From Chloroflexota bacterium (GTDB taxonomy: Bacteria > Chloroflexota > Dehalococcoidia > Lucifugimonadales > Lucifugimonadaceae): a stretch of 7,530 bases of DNA. Below are positions 6,104-7,530 of this stretch, one piece after another. The position numbers were made by a program, and so were the translations under genes. The stretch lies in the NCBI GenBank assembly GCA_013911545.1, contig JACETA010000038.1:1-7530 (forward strand). Direction: 5' to 3'. The notes under the pieces are model-generated. The model saw only the letters and a list, made by a program, of their open reading frames with translations. It was not told the origin of the DNA and made no database searches. Position 1 is the stretch's first letter; every line of letters begins with the position of its first letter.

Positions 6104-7436
6104 TATTTGCACTATCAAATATTCTAGAAATATCTTGGCAAGTTACTAAAACTAATAATGAAATCATTAAAGCGAATCCTAAGCTATGAACAATTCGTTC
6201 TTTATCGGGCGAAACCCTTTTTCCTTTCCTAAGTATTTCGATAAATACAAATAAAATCCTGCCTCCGTCTAAAGCAGGAATAGGTAATAGATTTATAACC
6301 CCTAAACTTAAACTAAGTATTGAAATAAGTTCAATATATACTTTTATTTTTCCACTAATTGTAAGTTCTGAAGAAGCAACAGATCCTGTTATCTGGCTTA
6401 TTCCAACAGGTCCAACAGCGACTGGGCCAGAGAATTGAGGGTTTGAACTATCATTAAAAATTGCCTTAACACTATTAATTGATAATGTAATCAATTGAGA
6501 AACACTATAATAGGAATTTTTAATTGAATCTAATATGCCATTTCTAACATTTATAGTTCTGTAATTTTGAACAGAAACTGCTATCCCTAAGGCACCTTCA
6601 CCTTCAGGTGGATTCCATCTTGGAGTAGCAGAGAATTGAGCTATATTGTCATTATAAGAAAAGTTTTCTTCCCAGGATTCTGCAAATGGATTAGGGATCC
6701 CCCTGTCAACATTTATTAAAATATCTTTACCTAATTTTGAAGTTAAAATTCTTTGCAAATCATTCATGTTGTGAATGTCTTTATCATCAATTTTTAGTAT
6801 TTTATCCCCGACTTTCAAACCTGCATTTAATGCAGGCGAATCTTTATTTATGTCCAAAATTATTAAGTCTGATTTATCAACTTCTGTTATGAATAAAGAA
6901 GAAAAGAAGAAAAGAAAAAAGGGAAGAATTAAATTTATTAATACGCCTGCAACTAAAACTATAAATCTTTGAAAAGCGTTTTTTACATAGAAACTATCTG
7001 GATGATTTGAATTATCTTCACCAAAAGGTCTTACAAATCCTCCTAGTGGTAAAAGATTGAAAGACCATTGCATGTCTCTAATTACAAGGCTGTCATTTTT
7101 AATTTCATCAATTTTTACTTCATAATTTTCAGTTTTAGAAGAAAAACTTTCTTTGTTATTCATAAAAAATTCTGAGACGAATTCTTTATTATTATCGAAA
7201 TGAGTTGCAACAAATATTTTTTTGCCTTCAAGCCCATTAAAGTCAAAATTATTTTTTTCAAAATAAATTCTTTTTCTAGATGACCAGTATGAAAAAAGCT
7301 TTGGAGGAAAGCCAAAACCAAACTCTAAAACCTTTATTTTAAAAAATTTTGCTGAAAAATAATGCCCAAATTCATGCAAAATTACTAATGGCAGTAAGAT
7401 TAAAATAAAGCTTAATATGCTATAAATTGCCGTCAT
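6093..7436 (-). CDS. rseP: Site-2 intramembrane zinc metalloprotease, RseP/RasP family
   Basis: This is a membrane-embedded protease of the S2P family, which cuts transmembrane substrates such as anti-sigma factors or leftover signal peptides; the substrate here is not known. The 447-residue product has a first membrane helix (about 4-20) running into HEFGH (21-25: zinc ligands H21 and H25, catalytic E22). The conserved LLPLGGFVR follows at 128-136, then a second membrane segment (about 155-182), a PDZ domain (about 190-245), the segment TPRWNPPEGEGALGI (271-285), a third helix around 366-388 with NLLPIPALDGG (382-392, third zinc ligand D390) and a last hydrophobic segment (about 417-434). 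About 70 residues (roughly 48-122) between the zinc helix and PLGG are extra compared with typical members. The ATG at 7436 lies inside the end of the preceding gene and has no Shine-Dalgarno, so coupling is likely. Confidence 0.93.
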   Translation of the reverse strand: MTAIYSILSFILILLPLVILHEFGHYFSAKFFKIKVLEFGFGFPPKLFSYWSSRKRIYFEKNNFDFNGLEGKKIFVATHFDNNKEFVSEFFMNNKESFSSKTENYEVKIDEIKNDSLVIRDMQWSFNLLPLGGFVRPFGEDNSNHPDSFYVKNAFQRFIVLVAGVLINLILPFFLFFFSSLFITEVDKSDLIILDINKDSPALNAGLKVGDKILKIDDKDIHNMNDLQRILTSKLGKDILINVDRGIPNPFAESWEENFSYNDNIAQFSATPRWNPPEGEGALGIAVSVQNYRTINVRNGILDSIKNSYYSVSQLITLSINSVKAIFNDSSNPQFSGPVAVGPVGISQITGSVASSELTISGKIKVYIELISILSLSLGVINLLPIPALDGGRILFVFIEILRKGKRVSPDKERIVHSLGFALMISLLVLVTCQDISRIFDSANIVG

Positions 7437-7530
7437 TTATTAATTTATTTGTTAGATTAAATGAATGTCTTATCATTTCCTTAGAACTATCAATTGAATA
7501 AGTTTTTGATAAGTTAACATTTTTGTATAC
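7420..7530 (-). CDS. C-terminal end of an upstream gene, probably DXP reductoisomerase
   Basis: Only the last 36 codons are in the window, open from the edge to TAG at 7422-7420 and overlapping the rseP start by 17 bases. The other two frames on this strand hit stops within this stretch. The peptide (with NLSKTYSIDSSKEMIRHSFN near its middle) is hydrophilic and looks helical near its end, compatible with the helical C-terminus of Dxr/IspC. The main argument is context: dxr commonly precedes rseP, and ispG of the same MEP pathway follows. The fragment is too short to identify by sequence, and cdsA or another gene cannot be excluded. Confidence 0.6.
   Translation of the reverse strand, partial: VYKNVNLSKTYSIDSSKEMIRHSFNLTNKLINDGNL

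Noticed and set aside
6893..6925. Purine-rich GA/A tract on the plus strand that looks like a simple repeat
   Set aside because: On the coding strand it encodes the Phe/Leu/Ser-rich second membrane segment of RseP, which explains the composition.
5580..6972. Plus-strand open frames at 5580-5804 and 6775-6972
   Set aside because: Antisense shadows of ispG and rseP; low-complexity products without family features.
1..7530. tRNA, rRNA, CRISPR array, insertion sequence or attachment site
   Set aside because: Nearly all bases are in intact housekeeping genes; the only gap over 30 bases holds the terminator and candidate promoter, and no direct repeats or cloverleaf were seen.

Overview
The window is an AT-rich piece (roughly one-third G+C by eye) of a bacterial chromosome. 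Every gene lies on the minus strand, so transcription runs from position 7530 down to 1. In that order it holds: the last codons of a gene that is probably dxr; rseP (site-2 intramembrane metalloprotease); ispG (Fe-S enzyme of the MEP isoprenoid pathway); proS (bacterial-type prolyl-tRNA synthetase with an editing domain); a 126-base gap with an intrinsic terminator; nusA (transcription factor); and the first 508 codons of infB (initiation factor IF2). There are no RNA genes, mobile elements or CRISPR arrays. TAA, TAG and TGA are all used as stops, which fits the standard bacterial code.

The order dxr-rseP-ispG-proS followed by nusA-infB, the NusA sequence and the short IF2 N-terminus suggest a low-GC member of the Chloroflexota (Dehalococcoidia/SAR202-like, possibly marine). 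This is inferred from remembered family sequences and gene order and is only moderately secure. IspG looks more like the long alphaproteobacterial form.

The first block (7530-3143) is tightly packed. The dxr-like gene overlaps rseP by 17 bases, rseP-ispG are 25 bases apart and ispG-proS 12 bases apart, so it is probably one transcript for isoprenoid precursor synthesis, membrane proteolysis and proline charging. The second block is nusA-infB, with the nusA stop codon directly followed by the infB start codon. rimP and ylxR, often found in this cluster, are absent from the places they would normally occupy.

The genes are ordinary housekeeping genes; the interest is in how they start and are controlled. 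(1) proS has no ATG, GTG or TTG at its proper N-terminus. Family alignment and an excellent Shine-Dalgarno sequence point to an ATT (AUU) start at 4843, 19 codons upstream of the first ATG. (2) A strong intrinsic terminator sits just before the nusA ribosome binding site with no room for a promoter after it, so it may work as an attenuator of nusA-infB. (3) ispG has either a leaderless GTG start 7 bases after a perfect TATAAT, or an AUA/AUC start after a displaced Shine-Dalgarno. (4) infB and rseP lack Shine-Dalgarno sequences and appear to depend on translational coupling. (5) RseP carries an insertion of about 70 residues between its zinc motif and the conserved PLGG segment. I see no undescribed multi-gene system.
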